DNA of 8,211 nucleotides, taken from NCBI GenBank assembly GCA_005877565.1, contig VBOK01000200.1:1-8211 (forward strand). The letters are read 5' to 3'. Each line of letters starts with the position of its first letter. Position 1 is the stretch's first letter. Source of the stretch: Nitrospirota bacterium (GTDB lineage Bacteria > Nitrospirota > Nitrospiria > Nitrospirales > NS-4). This document shows positions 1 to 6,983 of the stretch, piece by piece. Position numbers and translations under genes: made by a program. The notes beneath the pieces were generated by a model that worked only from the letters and a program-made list of their open reading frames with translations, was not told the origin of the DNA and searched no databases.

Positions 1-1
1 G

Positions 2-481
2 GAGCACACCAGCGCCCCCCCGCACGCAGGCTTTCCTTTACGAGTCTGCCTGATCACCCTCTCCGGCAGCCTGTTCGCCATCGACCTCCAGAGCATCCGC
101 GAAGTCTTTCCGGTCGACTCCGTCACGCCGGTTCCAGGCATGCCGACCATCCTCACAGGAGTCACCAACCTGCGCGGGGTCGTGGTGCCGCTCGTGGACG
201 TGCGCTCACTCCTCGGCTTGCAGCATTCCGGCGCACCCTTGAAGTACGCCGTGGTCATCCATCATGGCGGCAATCAGGTAGGCGTGCTCGTCGACCAGAT
301 CCCGGAGATCAGGACCGTGCAGTCCGACCAATTCCTACCGGCGCCACAGACCGGCCAGGAGAAAGCACGCCCATTTGTTTCGACCATTCTCCGGATTGAA
401 GACCGGCTGAGCGGGCTGCTGCAGGTCCCGACTCTCCTCGCTCACATGGACATGACGGGAGCGGCCAGGAGGAACAAGTAA
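2..481 (+). CDS. cheW: CheW-type chemotaxis adaptor, 5' end outside window
   Basis: This is a CheW adaptor, which docks receptors to the CheA P5 domain in the cytoplasmic signalling array. The frame is open from base 2, so 159 codons are visible and only a short N-terminus is missing. An ATG at 140 lies in mid-domain and is not the start. The visible protein begins the first CheW sub-barrel at about residue 14 (RVCLITLSGSLFAIDLQSIR), then carries the hallmark VTNLRGVVVPLVDVRSLLGL at about residues 54-73. The second sub-barrel has a GVLVDQI stretch, and the end resembles the usual CheW C-terminal strand. It is the most canonical of the three CheW-like proteins here. It lies 17 nt upstream of the receptor gene, and its stop codon overlaps that gene's Shine-Dalgarno sequence, which suggests co-transcription and linked translation. 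The family call is secure; which receptor or kinase it serves is inferred from position. Confidence 0.92.
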   Translation, partial: EHTSAPPHAGFPLRVCLITLSGSLFAIDLQSIREVFPVDSVTPVPGMPTILTGVTNLRGVVVPLVDVRSLLGLQHSGAPLKYAVVIHHGGNQVGVLVDQIPEIRTVQSDQFLPAPQTGQEKARPFVSTILRIEDRLSGLLQVPTLLAHMDMTGAARRNK

Positions 482-486
482 GGAGG
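480..486 (+). promoter_or_regulatory. Strong Shine-Dalgarno for the receptor gene
   Basis: AAGGAGG lies 12 nt before the ATG at 499 and overlaps the last bases of the cheW stop codon (TAA at 479-481). It is the strongest SD match in the window and supports 499 as the start. Ribosomes ending cheW would terminate directly on this site, so translation of the two genes is probably coupled. The 12-nt spacing is somewhat long. Confidence 0.7.
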
Positions 487-498
487 CGTCTCATACCC

Positions 499-2373
499 AT
501 GCCAACGCTTTTGGACAGATTCAAGAACCTCAAGACCCTGACCAAGCTGATGGCGGGATTCTCGATCATCGCTGTCGTCATCGCGATCGTGGGGTTTCTG
601 GGGGTGTTCGGTCTTCAACAGGTGAGGGAGAAGCTCCGGGTCGTGTACGATAACTCGACGCAAACCCTGGCCGCACTCGCCTCGGCCGGCAGCAGCCTGG
701 GTTTGTACCACGACTCGCTCCTCGAAGCCAGTCGGGCACGGACCAGAGTGGAGTTCGACGTCACCGTCAAGCCTCTTGCCACCCGCAAAAACGCCATGCT
801 CGAGCCGATCACGGGCCTAGCCAGCAGTCAGCTCCGAGTTTCCAAAAGCGGCCGGGACGAATTGCGCGACCTGACGGCCCTCCAGGACGCCTTGAACGCT
901 TACTTCAAGGCGGCCGATGGCGTACTGAGCACGCTGCAGGACAGCCTGAACCCGAACTTCTCGGAAGAACAACGCGAATTGTTCAAGGAACTGGCCGCCA
1001 CCTCTGTCGCGACCGACGTGGCTTCTCGATATTCAGACGCCACCAAGAAGCTCGGAGAGATGGTAACCTCCGCCCGCGAGGTCGCGAAGGACCTGAACGA
1101 CGAGGGTCAGGCGGTGGCGCAGAGACAAACGATCAATGTGATCGGCGGCGCGTTCTTTGCCATCGTCTTGGGCGTGAGCTTCGGGTATCTGGTTGCCCGC
1201 TTCCTAGCGCGAGGCGTGACACACATCGCGGAGGTCGCCATGCAGGCCGCCTCCGGGCACCTCCAGGCACGTGCCAAACTGGACACGCAGGACGAGCTGG
1301 GCCAGATGGCCAAGGCGTTCAATACCATGCTCGACCGGATCACCCGTTTGGTCCAGAGCGAAGCAGAACGCAAAGCGATGCAGAAGCGCACGATGGAGTT
1401 CCTCATGCTGGTGTCGGAAGTCAGCAAAGGGGACCTGACCCGGCGCGGCGAGGTGACCTCCGACATGTTCGGAAACCTAGCCGACGCGTTCAACCTCATG
1501 TTGGACCGGTTCAGCAAGCTGCTGGGCCAGGTGAACGAAGCCGCCATCCGCGTCAACGAGTCCGCGCGCGCGATGCGAGTCATGGCCGGCCAGATGGCCA
1601 CGATGTCCCAGCAACAGGAACAGGAATCCACGCAGACCCTGGCCGCCGTCGAAGGTCTAGCGACAGCCATGCGGCAAGTCGCCTCGACGGCGGGCACCTC
1701 CTCGGAAAGCGCCCAGCAGGCTCTGACCGCAACCGAGAAAGGCCGACTCGCCGTACAGGAAACCGTACAAGGCATGCAGAGCATCCGGGCGGCAGTACAG
1801 CGCATGGCGAAACAGGTAAAAGGGTTGGGTGACCGTTCCCTGGAAATTTCACATATCGTGTCCACGATCCGAGACATTGCCGCCCAGACAAATCTATTAG
1901 CGCTCAACGCCGCCATCGAGGCAGCCGGTGCCGGCGAGGCCGGCGCACGGTTCGCGGTCGTCGCCGACCAGGTGAGAAAACTCGCGGAAAGCACGACCCA
2001 TGCCGCGCGCGAAGTCACCGACCTTGTAACGGTCATCCAGACGGAGACCCAGGCCACCGTCGTTGCGATGGAACAGGAAACTCAAGTCGTGGAAGCCGGG
2101 TCGGCGTCAGCCATGAAAACCGGCGACGTGTTCAAAGAGATTTCGGAGATCGCTAAGAAGTCCGCAGAGCTCGCGCAGACCATCGCGGAATCCTCCATGC
2201 AACAGACCGCCGCGACTGAAGGCGTGACGGAAGCGATTCACCGGTTCGCCACCGGCGCCAGCACGACCCGGAAAGCGGCCGAAGAAACGCGACACACGGT
2301 AGAAGACCTGGCCAAGCTGGCGGCAGGGTTGACGGCCTCGGTCGGCCAATTCAAGCTCGCGCAAGCCGTATAA
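499..2373 (+). CDS. Methyl-accepting chemotaxis protein, two-TM, double HAMP
   Basis: This is an inner-membrane chemoreceptor of 624 aa that controls CheA through CheW. A basic N-terminus leads into TM1 (about residues 17-39). A helical periplasmic region of about 170 residues (40-211) resembles the four-helix-bundle MCP sensor family. TM2 spans about 212-235. HAMP1 (about 236-288) has the DELGQMAKAFNTML signature at 265-278. A second HAMP-like unit (about 300-342) has SKGDLTRRGEVT and FGNLADAFNLML. The rest is the coiled-coil signalling hairpin, with its tip at about 458-497 (DIAAQTNLLALNAAIEAA, then FAVVADQVRKLAE). The tip deviates from the common AARAGE-GRGF, reading AAGAGEAGARF. There is no C-terminal CheR-tethering pentapeptide; the protein ends in AQAV. 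The tandem HAMP layout recalls PilJ-type receptors, but the sensor domain does not identify a ligand. Position between cheW and cheA implies it is the cognate receptor. Confidence 0.95.
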   Translation: MPTLLDRFKNLKTLTKLMAGFSIIAVVIAIVGFLGVFGLQQVREKLRVVYDNSTQTLAALASAGSSLGLYHDSLLEASRARTRVEFDVTVKPLATRKNAMLEPITGLASSQLRVSKSGRDELRDLTALQDALNAYFKAADGVLSTLQDSLNPNFSEEQRELFKELAATSVATDVASRYSDATKKLGEMVTSAREVAKDLNDEGQAVAQRQTINVIGGAFFAIVLGVSFGYLVARFLARGVTHIAEVAMQAASGHLQARAKLDTQDELGQMAKAFNTMLDRITRLVQSEAERKAMQKRTMEFLMLVSEVSKGDLTRRGEVTSDMFGNLADAFNLMLDRFSKLLGQVNEAAIRVNESARAMRVMAGQMATMSQQQEQESTQTLAAVEGLATAMRQVASTAGTSSESAQQALTATEKGRLAVQETVQGMQSIRAAVQRMAKQVKGLGDRSLEISHIVSTIRDIAAQTNLLALNAAIEAAGAGEAGARFAVVADQVRKLAESTTHAAREVTDLVTVIQTETQATVVAMEQETQVVEAGSASAMKTGDVFKEISEIAKKSAELAQTIAESSMQQTAATEGVTEAIHRFATGASTTRKAAEETRHTVEDLAKLAAGLTASVGQFKLAQAV

Positions 2374-2414
2374 CCGCTCCGAGAACGGTCTGACACCGGG
2401 CAGGCAGAGAAGCG

Positions 2415-4820
2415 ATGGCGTCCGATTTTGATCGACAAGCGCTGCTGAATATCTTCATCACCGAAGCCTCGGACGGCCTGCTTAAACTGGCCAACGCCTT
2501 TGACCCGAGGGACGGCTCGACGCCGACACAGAAGGCGTTGCGCGAGCACTTCATCATCGCCCACAGCCTGACTGGCGCCTCATCTCTCTATGGGTTCACA
2601 GGCTGCGCCAACTTGGCAAAGATCCTCGCCGGGATCCTTGAGCGGGCAGGCACTGTGTCACCGACGGACTGGCCCGGCACCGTGACGATCCTACGCGACA
2701 TCGTCACGACGCTCCGGGCCCAGATCGACCACATCAACCGGGAAAGCACGGAGAACCCCACCATTTTCGAGGACCTGAAAGCCCGTTACGCCCACCTGCT
2801 GCGGGAGTTCGAACCCACGCAGACCGCCGCCGAGCCTGCACCGGAAGGAGCTCCGCTGCCGGACAGTTACTTCCGGCCAGACTTGGAAGCCGAAATCCTG
2901 GAGTACTTCGTTCCTGAAGCCCAGGAGTACCTGGAAGTCATTTCCTCCTGCCTGCTCCGGATGGAAAAGGATCCGACAAACACGGATACGATCCACCAAT
3001 TGTTCCGTGCGGCGCATACCCTTAAAGGGTCCGCGTACACGGTCGGATTCCAGGCCATCGGGGATCTGACCCATCACCTGGAAGACATCATGGGCGCGAT
3101 CCGCGACGGGAAGATGCAGGTCACGGCAGAATTGACAGACCTGTTCTTCCGCGCCGTGGATGAAGTCCGCCTCCTCCTAGGACGAGACCCGGCCAGACTG
3201 CCGCAGATCCGGCAGGAATTCTCGCCCCTCAAGCAACGACTCCATCAGGCGGCCACCGGCCAAGCTGAGAAAGCGCCGGCCCCGCCTATGGCCACGACGA
3301 CGACCGCGCCCACTGAGACCCAGCCACCCCGCGAAGAGCTTCCCGCCGTGCCGCCTGCGACGGCGGAACCCCCAGCTCCGGCGACCGTGGAACCGGAAGT
3401 CCACCCGCAACCCGTCGGTGCGAAAGAGATCAGCCAGGGAACGGTCCGGGTCAGCCGGGACCGCCTGGAGCGGCTGCTCAATCTGGTCGGCGAATTGGTC
3501 ATCGGCCGCAGCCGTTTGGAACAACGCTTGACGGTCCTCGAACAGTTGGCGCGCCAGGTCCAAGCGTATAAGAGCCGGATGCTCGAAACGGTCCGGACGT
3601 TTGAGGAGAAGCACGCCTTCACCTTGCCTGCGACCACGGGCACCGGCGAGGGCAGCCAGTCTCCGCTCGCCCTGTCGGCCAACTTCGGCGCGCTCGAGTT
3701 CGACAAGTACGACGACTTCAACATCCTGGCGCGCCGCCTCACCGAGGTATCGGCCGACGTCAGCGAGGTGATGGCCCAACTCAACACCTCGATCCACAAA
3801 GCCCGCGAGGACATGGGCCTGCTCCAGCAGATGACCACCGACCTGCGTGATGAGATTGCCCGTACCCGGATGGTCCCCATCGGATCGTTATTCACGCGGT
3901 TCCAGAAAGCGGTCCGCGAAATGGCGCGGACGGGCGGCAAGGACATCGAAGTCGTCTTCTCCGGAGCCAGCACCGAGGTGGACGCCGGCGTCGTCCAGCG
4001 GCTGGCCGAGCCATTGATCCACGTGATGCGGAACGCCGTGGCCCACGGCATTGAACCGCCGGCAGCCCGCAAAGCCGCCGGAAAGCCCGAGAAGGGGACG
4101 GTGTACCTCCACGCCTTCAACCAGCGCAATACGATCGTGATCGAGATCGAAGATGATGGCGCTGGGCTCAACATCGAGAAGATCAAGGCCAAGGCGATCG
4201 CGTTGGGCCTGGTGCGCCCCCAGCGGGCCGCGGAGATGCCCCCTGCCGATTTAATCGAGCTGATCTACCTCCCGGGCTTCTCGACGGCGGAAGAAGTTGG
4301 CGATCAGGCTGGCCGTGGCATCGGCATGGATGTGATCAGGCGTGCCGTCACCGACCTCAACGGGCAGATCGACATCGAAACCGAGCCTGGGGTCGGCACG
4401 AAATTCACCCTGCGTCTCCCGATCACCATGCTCATTTCAACCGCGCTGATGGTCCGGGCCGGAGACCAGCAATACGCGATGCCGCTCCCCACAATCCGAG
4501 AGGTCATCGTGCCGCCGCCCGGAGCCATGAATGCCGTCAGCGGACGCCCCGTCCTGCAGATCGGAGAAGACGAAGCCATCGAAGTGTTCCCTCTCACGCT
4601 ATTGCTGGGGGTCGCATCAAGACCCTCGGCTCGCTCAGGCTTTTTCAGGGCTCCTGCTACAGTGGAGCGACTATTGATCCTGAGGGCCGGGTCGTTCTGG
4701 TGGTGGACGTGCCCAGCCTGTTCAAACAGGAGGGTGAGAAGGCCCTGCCCGCGACTCACCCGTTGCCTGAACCGCTGCGGTTGGAGGTGGGAAGCTCCAA
4801 GACTGACCAGGAGAACCTAG
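2415..4820 (+). CDS. cheA: CheA histidine kinase, double Hpt, truncated by frameshift within P5
   Basis: This is the sensor kinase of the pathway: it autophosphorylates from ATP on Hpt histidines and passes phosphate to REC domains. Domains in the 801-aa product: Hpt1 (about 1-130; H50 in AHSLTGASSLYGF, with the usual Lys replaced by Thr53); Hpt2 (about 155-280; H201 in AHTLKGSAYTVGF, fully canonical); a Pro/Ala-rich linker (about 281-340) with no evident P2; an extended P3 dimerisation region (about 342-500, starting VRVSRDRLERLLNLVGELV); P4 ATPase with N box HVMRNAVAHGIE (536-547), G1 DDGAG (580-584), F box PGFSTAEEVG and G2 AGRGIGMDV (632-640). P5 begins at about 671. Homology stops at about residue 734. 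The last 66 or so residues (Trp, Arg and Cys rich) are out-of-frame translation, and the true continuation lies in the frame used by 4700-5197. The extended P3 and hybrid design resemble PilL/ChpA-like kinases. The SD before ATG 2415 is weak (AGAGAAG). Confidence 0.9.
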   Translation: MASDFDRQALLNIFITEASDGLLKLANAFDPRDGSTPTQKALREHFIIAHSLTGASSLYGFTGCANLAKILAGILERAGTVSPTDWPGTVTILRDIVTTLRAQIDHINRESTENPTIFEDLKARYAHLLREFEPTQTAAEPAPEGAPLPDSYFRPDLEAEILEYFVPEAQEYLEVISSCLLRMEKDPTNTDTIHQLFRAAHTLKGSAYTVGFQAIGDLTHHLEDIMGAIRDGKMQVTAELTDLFFRAVDEVRLLLGRDPARLPQIRQEFSPLKQRLHQAATGQAEKAPAPPMATTTTAPTETQPPREELPAVPPATAEPPAPATVEPEVHPQPVGAKEISQGTVRVSRDRLERLLNLVGELVIGRSRLEQRLTVLEQLARQVQAYKSRMLETVRTFEEKHAFTLPATTGTGEGSQSPLALSANFGALEFDKYDDFNILARRLTEVSADVSEVMAQLNTSIHKAREDMGLLQQMTTDLRDEIARTRMVPIGSLFTRFQKAVREMARTGGKDIEVVFSGASTEVDAGVVQRLAEPLIHVMRNAVAHGIEPPAARKAAGKPEKGTVYLHAFNQRNTIVIEIEDDGAGLNIEKIKAKAIALGLVRPQRAAEMPPADLIELIYLPGFSTAEEVGDQAGRGIGMDVIRRAVTDLNGQIDIETEPGVGTKFTLRLPITMLISTALMVRAGDQQYAMPLPTIREVIVPPPGAMNAVSGRPVLQIGEDEAIEVFPLTLLLGVASRPSARSGFFRAPATVERLLILRAGSFWWWTCPACSNRRVRRPCPRLTRCLNRCGWRWEAPRLTRRT
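4605..4620 (+). other. Lesion site in cheA: frame switch with probable deletion
   Basis: Upstream, the frame gives EVFPLTLLLGV, the middle of P5. Downstream, the frame used by the REC part gives RIKTLGSL and then SGATIDPEGRVVLVVDVPSL, the end of P5. The two halves meet here. In CheA P5 domains I expect a segment of very roughly 30-45 residues between these motifs, containing the GGRRFALVVD-like strand and the EIVIKxLG approach. It is absent in every frame. A net loss of 3n+1 bases fits both the missing residues and the frame change. The size is an estimate from memory of the family. Confidence 0.65.
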
Positions 4821-5197
4821 GGATTCTCCTGGTCGACGACTCGCTGAGCGTCAGGAAATTCATCGGGCGCATGCTGGAGGCGGCGGGCTATAAGGTGCAA
4901 ACGGCCTCCGATGGCGAAGAAGGGCTACGGAAAGCCACCGCTGCGTCGTTCCAGGTGATCATTGCAGACCTGGAAATGCCGAAAATGAACGGCTATGAGC
5001 TCATCCAGGCCCTGCGTGCCCGGCCGGAGACGAAGTCTATACCGGTCATCGTGCTGACGACCCGGGCCGGTGAGAAGCACCGCCAGATGGCCCAGAGCCT
5101 AGGGGTCTCCTCGTACCTCACCAAGCCGGTCGAGGAACGGGCCCTCATCAAGGAGATCAGCCAGCTTGTGAACACGGCCACAGCGACCAAACCGTAA
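4700..5197 (+). CDS. Severed C-terminus of hybrid CheA: P5 remnant plus receiver domain
   Basis: This reading frame holds a CheY-like receiver that probably belonged to the upstream kinase as a CheA-REC hybrid. Homology starts before the nominal GTG at 4700: codons from about 4616 encode the P5 end (IKTLGSL, then SGATIDPEGRVVLVVDV). A short linker follows, then REC at about residues 39-160 of the 165-aa version. The acidic pair is D46/D47 (LLVDDSLSVRK), the phospho-acceptor is D90 (IIADLEMP), the switch Thr is T120 or T121 and the conserved Lys is K142 (LTKP), so all catalytic residues are intact. No convincing ribosome site precedes 4700; an AGGAGGG at about 4728-4734 is followed only by weak candidate starts. 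It overlaps the out-of-frame tail of the kinase by 121 nt. It may be expressed only through internal initiation or frameshifting, or the break may be a sequence error. Confidence 0.8.
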   Translation: MVDVPSLFKQEGEKALPATHPLPEPLRLEVGSSKTDQENLGILLVDDSLSVRKFIGRMLEAAGYKVQTASDGEEGLRKATAASFQVIIADLEMPKMNGYELIQALRARPETKSIPVIVLTTRAGEKHRQMAQSLGVSSYLTKPVEERALIKEISQLVNTATATKP

Positions 5198-5220
5198 TCG
5201 CCGTGTAGAGAGAATTGTGT

Positions 5221-5775
5221 ATGAGCCTGCAGGGACAGAGCAAGGCCGCCGCAGCCGGTGGGGTGTGTGAACGTCTGCTGGTCGTCGCCAGCGGTCCAGT
5301 GAGGCTCGCGCTGTCGGCACCGATCTTCGAAGGGATGCTGCCCCGGTGGAAAGCCGGAACCCGGGACGTCGTGACCGTCCGTGGGATCACGTACCGCGTG
5401 ACGCCTCTCGCGGGCCGGTGGGACGGGACGCCCTCCCCGACGACGCCCAAGACGCTGTTACTCCTGTGCGGATACCGCGGGCAACACCGCGGGTTCACCG
5501 TAGACCACGTGCTGGGTCTCACCGAAGTGGCTCCACGGCGGATCCAATCCTTGCCGCCGCACTTCGCCTGTGAGGAACGGACGTGGTTCAACGGATTTTT
5601 CCTGTTTCGGGATACCATTGCCTTGTGGGTCAATCCCGACTGGCTGTTCGCACCCGGCAAAGGCACCGACGCGGCCGAGAACTTCGAGGACACCACGCCG
5701 GGCCTCACCGAGGATCTCTGTCTGACGGAGGACATCATAGAACTGGAAATCATCGATGCTGAGAGGGCAGAGTAA
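5221..5775 (+). CDS. Highly diverged CheW-like protein with acidic C-terminal tail
   Basis: This 184-aa protein is most likely a degenerate CheW-domain adaptor. It opens with a first strand RLLVVASGPVRLALSAPI (about 18-35). The usual VPGxPxxxxGVxNLRG segment is shortened to DVVTVRGITYRVTPLAGR. The second half aligns better: LLLLCGYRGQHRGFTVDHVL (about 79-98), GLTEVAPRRIQSLPP, and WFNGFFLFRDTIALWVNPDWLF in place of the usual irGv-r-dgrlvlLLDldrLl. Residues from about 150 to the end form an acidic tail rich in Asp and Glu. I chose ATG 5221 over the in-frame TTG at 5215; a purine stretch (AGAGAGA, 5207-5213) sits at suitable distance. It lies 23 nt after the REC fragment, and its last 20 nt overlap the next gene, indicating translational coupling. 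Its role may be specialised scaffolding rather than standard coupling. The domain call is from pattern only. Confidence 0.72.
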   Translation: MSLQGQSKAAAAGGVCERLLVVASGPVRLALSAPIFEGMLPRWKAGTRDVVTVRGITYRVTPLAGRWDGTPSPTTPKTLLLLCGYRGQHRGFTVDHVLGLTEVAPRRIQSLPPHFACEERTWFNGFFLFRDTIALWVNPDWLFAPGKGTDAAENFEDTTPGLTEDLCLTEDIIELEIIDAERAE

Positions 5776-6214
5776 GGAAACCGCAAAGCGCGTCACAAAC
5801 TGGTCGCTGATGGTGTTCTCCATCGGTGGCCAGCGCCTCGCGGCTCGGATCGAAGAAGCCGGAGGCGTCCGGCCGTGGACCGACCCCATGCCGGTCCCGA
5901 GCCATACCCCGTTCATGAACGCCCTTTTGCGGCACGACGAGGAAGTGCTTCCGGTCTACGATCTGGCCGCACGGTTGAAGCAGCAGGTTCGCGGGACGCC
6001 GCCGCTGTGCCTGATCGTCAAACGGGAAGACGGGCCGATGGCGGTGTGTATTGATGCCAGCATCCCGACGCTCAAGACGATCGATCCCCAGGCGCTCCAG
6101 CCGTCCGCCGAACCCGATCCTGATATACTGGGATACTGTGAGATCGAGGGGGAACGGGTCCCGCTCTACTCGCTGGCCAAGCTGGGGATGCCAACAACGA
6201 CTCATGCCGTATGA
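5756..6214 (+). CDS. Diverged CheW-like adaptor
   Basis: A 152-aa single-domain CheW-like protein. The core starts at about residue 16 (WSLMVFSIGGQRLAARIEEA), passes VPSHTPFMNALLRHDEEVLP (about 47-66) and VYDLAARL, which replaces the canonical GVvNLRGqvvPvvDLrrrL. The second half runs LCLIVKREDGPMAVCIDASI, then ILGYCEIEGERVPLYSLAKL (about 124-143), matching the closing strand of CheW. The Asn-Leu-Arg-Gly motif is present only as ALLRHD, so contacts with receptor or kinase may differ from the first CheW. The start ATG 5756 lies inside the previous gene in another frame. A GGAA at 5743-5746 could serve as ribosome site, and the overlap suggests coupling. An internal ATG at 5810 would remove about 18 residues and start right at the first strand, so it is a possible alternative. 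It is followed 12 nt later by the receiver gene. Confidence 0.82.
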   Translation: MLRGQSKETAKRVTNWSLMVFSIGGQRLAARIEEAGGVRPWTDPMPVPSHTPFMNALLRHDEEVLPVYDLAARLKQQVRGTPPLCLIVKREDGPMAVCIDASIPTLKTIDPQALQPSAEPDPDILGYCEIEGERVPLYSLAKLGMPTTTHAV

Positions 6215-6218
6215 TGAT

Positions 6219-6223
6219 GGAGG
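6219..6223 (+). promoter_or_regulatory. Shine-Dalgarno of the receiver gene
   Basis: GGAGG ends 3 nt before the ATG at 6227 and starts 4 nt after the stop codon of the preceding CheW-like gene (TGA at 6212-6214). The spacing is unusually short, but there is no better start nearby: the receiver fold begins at residue 3, so a later start would cut into its first strand. Confidence 0.55.
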
Positions 6224-6226
6224 ACC

Positions 6227-6913
6227 ATGCCGACAATCTTAGTTGCCGACGATAGTCTCAGCGTTCGAAAGGTCGCCGAACGGCAGTTGATCGAGGCAGG
6301 ACTCGATGTGGCGCTGGTGGCCAACGGAGAGGAAGCCTTGACTTGGTTGAAGAACAGGCGGCCGGACCTGATCATCGCGGACGTCATCATGCCGGACAAG
6401 AGCGGGTTCGAGGTCTGCGCGTTCGTCAAGTCGAACGCCGCCCTGGCAGACACACCGGTCATCCTCGTGTCGGGGTTCGTGGATGAGGAGGTCACGCGAC
6501 AGGCCGAGGCCTGTCGGGCCGACAGCATCATCAAGAAACCCTTCCAAGGGGCCGTCCTGCGCGAGCGAGTCCTCGAATTGCTGTCCACGCGAAAGGCGCA
6601 CACGCCGCAGGCGCCGGCGTACGCCCCGGCGACGCCGGGTGGGGATCTCAGCCGGGGGTTGCGCGACGGCACCACATCTGCTATTCAAGCCTTGGAAAAA
6701 CGCCTGGGCGAGCAGGAAAAGGCCTTGGGGCAGGCATCCATGCTCATCAAGGACCTGGCGGCCCGGCTCGCAGAGACCGAAAAGCAGACGGACGAGCTGC
6801 AGAAACGGCTGACGGCGTTGGAGCCAGCCGTCGCTTCGGCGGAAAAACTCCTGCAAATGCTGGGAGAATCCGTCCGCCAAGCCACGCAAACCTTGGGCCG
6901 ACACGGATCATGA
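6227..6913 (+). CDS. Response regulator: receiver domain plus C-terminal coiled coil
   Basis: A 228-aa cytoplasmic response regulator, the probable diffusible output of the pathway. The REC domain (about 1-121) is complete: D8/D9 acidic pair in VADDSLSVRK, phospho-acceptor D52 in IIADVIMP, switch S82 in ILVSG and K104 in IKKPF. A Pro/Ala-rich linker (about 124-139) leads to a region of about 75 residues (about 150-222) with long heptad-like helical sequence, such as ALEKRLGEQEKAL and ARLAETEKQTDELQKRL, that I read as a coiled coil. There is no DNA-binding, GGDEF or other enzymatic output domain, so output is probably by protein contact or dimerisation. The REC shares DDSLSVRK with the receiver attached to the kinase, so they may be paralogues serving the same Hpt. 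Its stop codon TGA overlaps an ATG (ATGA, 6910-6913) that opens a 19-codon frame of doubtful meaning. Confidence 0.9.
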   Translation: MPTILVADDSLSVRKVAERQLIEAGLDVALVANGEEALTWLKNRRPDLIIADVIMPDKSGFEVCAFVKSNAALADTPVILVSGFVDEEVTRQAEACRADSIIKKPFQGAVLRERVLELLSTRKAHTPQAPAYAPATPGGDLSRGLRDGTTSAIQALEKRLGEQEKALGQASMLIKDLAARLAETEKQTDELQKRLTALEPAVASAEKLLQMLGESVRQATQTLGRHGS

Positions 6914-6983
6914 CCGCCTCGGTAGCTCCGCTCGGCCTGCTGTCGAAGAACGAGCGGCGGAAGCGATAGAGCCGGCCACGCCT

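Noticed and set aside
1107..2057. Long minus-strand open frame (316 codons) opposite the receptor gene
   Set aside because: It lies wholly antisense to a clear MCP, its translation is Ser/Arg/Ala/Cys rich without a recognisable domain, and such frames are common opposite GC-rich genes.
2374..2414. Possible regulatory hairpin between the receptor gene and cheA (ACCG ... CGGT)
   Set aside because: Only four base pairs around a 9-nt loop; this is expected by chance in GC-rich DNA.
3245..4192. Long minus-strand open frame (315 codons) opposite cheA
   Set aside because: It is antisense to the P3 and P4 domains of CheA, with low-complexity Ser/Arg composition and no motif, so it is a shadow frame.
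4575..4640. Programmed ribosomal frameshifting to join the kinase and the receiver
   Set aside because: I see no slippery heptamer followed by a stem-loop at the point where homology switches, and the P5 motifs also appear to be missing residues, which frameshifting would not explain.
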